Of a stretch of 22,663 nucleotides of DNA, positions 20,905 to 22,663 are shown piece by piece (the stretch's first letter is position 1; each line of letters starts with the position of its first letter). The stretch is taken from contig DISP01000210.1 in NCBI GenBank assembly GCA_002421995.1, forward strand, positions 1 through 22,663, read 5' to 3'. The translations under genes were made by a program, and so were the position numbers. Under the pieces are notes generated by a model. It was not told the origin of the DNA and searched no databases. It worked only from the letters and a program-made list of their open reading frames with translations. This stretch comes from Bacteroidales bacterium UBA6207. GTDB lineage: Bacteria > Bacteroidota > Bacteroidia > Bacteroidales > F082.

Positions 20905-22663
20905 ATGAATAACGAAAACGCGTTGCTCCGATTGATGAACATCCGTGGTGATGAGGCCAGGGCTGTGTTCATGCTTATCGCGTTTTCGTTTTTTACGGGT
21001 CTCACCTTATCGTTTTATTTCACAGCTTCCAACGCCTTGTTTCTGAAATATTTCGATTCAAAGATGATTCCTGTTTCCTTCATAGCTTCGGGCGTACTCA
21101 TCTATCTCAGCTGGCTGGTTTTTTCGCGACTCGATGCCCGCATGAACTTCAAAAACCAGGTTAGCCTGAAGATGTTGTTTGTTTTTGTAACAGTAGCGTT
21201 GCTCACGGCGGGGGTTTATTATCTACCAAACAACTGGCTCATTTTCATCCTTTATACCTGGGTGCGTGTTGTTGTTTTTGTGACGTTGGTCACCTTTTGG
21301 GGCATTGCCGGCAGGTTGTTTAATCTGCGTCAGGGAAAGCGCATCTTCGGGCTGATCACTACAGGCGAAGTGGTTTCGATCATCATCGGCTATTTTTCAA
21401 TTCCGCTGCTTCTGCGCTTTCTCAAGGCGCCCGACCTGTTGCTTCTTGCATCTGTCACACTGCTCCTTTGTTTGGTGATGGCGCGCTGGATTCTGCTTAG
21501 CTTCAGCACACTGATGGGCGGCAACACACACAATGCAAACGCCGCCCTTAAAGAAGCAAAAACCAACACCAGCTACCTCAAGCTGATCAGGAAACCCTAT
21601 TTCAGCCTTATTTCGCTCATGGCACTGATGCCCATATTCGGCTATCTTTTTGTTGATTTCCTTTTTCTTTCGCAAACCAAGGTGGAGTTTGCCCAAAAGC
21701 CCGAAGCCATAGCAGGATTTTTTGGTATTTTTTTAGGTTCGGTAGCCGTCATTGAGTTGCTAATGAAATTGGTTTCGGGTCGTTTTCTCAATAAATATGG
21801 AATAAGGCCGAGTTTGCTTTCGTTGCCGGTGGTAATGGTTGGCTCGGTGCTTGTTGCAGCCATATCCGGGCTTTTATATGGTGCGTCAACACTTTTTTTC
21901 GCTTTTATCGCGCTTTCGCGGCTTTTTGAGCGTTCGGTGAGGGCGGCAGTGTATGAGCCTTCTTTTCAATTGCTTTATCAGCCTGTTCCTACCGAACAGC
22001 GCCTTGTTTTTCAGAACCAGATCGAAGGCATCCCCAAGGCACTTGGAACCATACTCACTGGTCTTGTCATACTGTTTTTTTCGGCCTTTGGCTCGCTGGG
22101 TCTGGTGTTTTACTCCTGGTTTTTTGTGCTGGCTCTGCTGGCTTGGGTATGGATTTCCTTAAGGATGTATGATTCATACCGCGGTATATTAAAAAGCAAA
22201 TTGCACGAATTAGACAACAGCCAACCCGAAAAAATGTCGCTTGAAAGTATGATGTATCATGCACTCAGCAAGTGTGATCCGGCAAATTTTAAGATGCTCG
22301 TCCTGCGATGCGAAGCCATTGACCCTCCGTTGACAGCGCGTGTTCTCATCAAAATTTTCGACACCACAAACGATGAAATCCGCCTGCAGATACTGCAACA
22401 TCAGGCCGCGATGCTTCATTTCGGCACTTTACCGCTCTTGTATGAACTCAAAAAGAAATCATCAGCTCCGGCCGTTGAAGCTGCCGTTGCACACAGCATC
22501 AGCGTGCTGGAAGAAGGTCGCGCGGCATCTGTTGATACGATAGCAACAATGGCTGCTTCGGACCAGCCCGCCCAAAGAGTCAGGGCTGCCCGCATGTTGG
22601 GCGCTTCGGCGCGCTACCAAAGCATCAGGCTTTTGCTGAGTCTTGCTGCTGACGCCGATCCCG
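20905..22663 (+). CDS. NTT/MFS-like transporter fused to HEAT-like repeats (3' end missing)
   Basis: The reading frame is open from ATG 20905 to the window edge (586 codons, no stop), so the protein is partial. The start lies six bases after the upstream stop, with AGG at 20898-20900. Residues 1-425 are a polytopic membrane domain of about 12 helices (for example MLIAFSFFTGLTLSFYFTAS and LGTILTGLVILFFSAFGSLG). Its layout fits the ATP/ADP translocase (Npt1/Npt2, NTT) branch of the major facilitator superfamily; RLFERSVRAAVYEPSFQLLY followed by VPTEQR is typical of that group as I remember it. From about residue 440 the chain is soluble and built of helical pairs, with HEAT-like units near the edge (AQRVRAARMLGASARYQSIRL). 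Fusions of NTT-like domains to HEAT repeats, sometimes plus cyclic-nucleotide domains, are known. The transported solute is unknown. Confidence 0.85.
   Translation, partial: MNNENALLRLMNIRGDEARAVFMLIAFSFFTGLTLSFYFTASNALFLKYFDSKMIPVSFIASGVLIYLSWLVFSRLDARMNFKNQVSLKMLFVFVTVALLTAGVYYLPNNWLIFILYTWVRVVVFVTLVTFWGIAGRLFNLRQGKRIFGLITTGEVVSIIIGYFSIPLLLRFLKAPDLLLLASVTLLLCLVMARWILLSFSTLMGGNTHNANAALKEAKTNTSYLKLIRKPYFSLISLMALMPIFGYLFVDFLFLSQTKVEFAQKPEAIAGFFGIFLGSVAVIELLMKLVSGRFLNKYGIRPSLLSLPVVMVGSVLVAAISGLLYGASTLFFAFIALSRLFERSVRAAVYEPSFQLLYQPVPTEQRLVFQNQIEGIPKALGTILTGLVILFFSAFGSLGLVFYSWFFVLALLAWVWISLRMYDSYRGILKSKLHELDNSQPEKMSLESMMYHALSKCDPANFKMLVLRCEAIDPPLTARVLIKIFDTTNDEIRLQILQHQAAMLHFGTLPLLYELKKKSSAPAVEAAVAHSISVLEEGRAASVDTIATMAASDQPAQRVRAARMLGASARYQSIRLLLSLAADADP

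Overview
The window looks like chromosomal DNA of a Bacteroidota (Bacteroidetes) bacterium, probably an environmental, at least partly anaerobic member. The signs are several SPII lipoproteins with short polar tails after the Cys, a TonB-dependent receptor, a DUF5777-type beta-barrel, a histidine kinase with an ETAHQIGTPLSSL H-box, scarce Shine-Dalgarno sequences, and TATTTTTG boxes (the Bacteroidota -7 consensus TAnnTTTG) ahead of four genes. I see no rRNA, tRNA, insertion sequence, phage gene or CRISPR array.

Layout. 1-2.7 kb (+): a large lipoprotein of unknown function and truC (tRNA pseudouridine synthase). 2.75-3.5 kb (-): a small OB-fold lipoprotein. 3.6-8.3 kb (-): a compact cytochrome locus. 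In transcription order it encodes a hexaheme lipoprotein on a collagen-like stalk, a monoheme lipoprotein, a beta-barrel, a monoheme periplasmic cytochrome c, a heptaheme cytochrome with a C-terminal membrane anchor, and a four-helix b-type cytochrome. Together they provide 15 CXXCH sites plus a b-type cytochrome, listed roughly from the outer membrane inwards. The control region upstream holds a perfect FNR-type box (TTGATATATATCAA), which fits expression under low oxygen. 8.7-13 kb (+): a DinB/maleylpyruvate-isomerase-like protein, asparagine synthetase B and an orphan histidine kinase. 13-14 kb (-): an aldo/keto reductase.

14.3 kb to the right edge (+): a tightly packed four-gene operon. 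The first gene encodes a membrane STAND-type NTPase with one transmembrane helix, a long Gln-rich coiled coil and a seven-bladed WD40 propeller. It overlaps, by ATGA, a TonB-dependent receptor that carries an N-terminal TPR-like domain. Next come a formyltransferase-fold enzyme and an NTT/MFS-like 12-helix transporter fused to HEAT-like repeats, which is cut by the window end and is open for 586 codons.

Two candidate systems stand out. The cytochrome locus has the parts list of an electron conduit from the quinone pool to the cell surface: a split bc-type quinol oxidase reminiscent of Geobacter CbcBA, soluble carriers, a barrel and a surface multiheme lipoprotein. The NTPase-WD40/TPR-TonB receptor operon may be a trans-envelope device in which a cytoplasmic ATPase is linked through a periplasm-long coiled coil and propeller to an outer-membrane receptor. 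Both functional readings are inferences from domain order and gene context; no database search was run.
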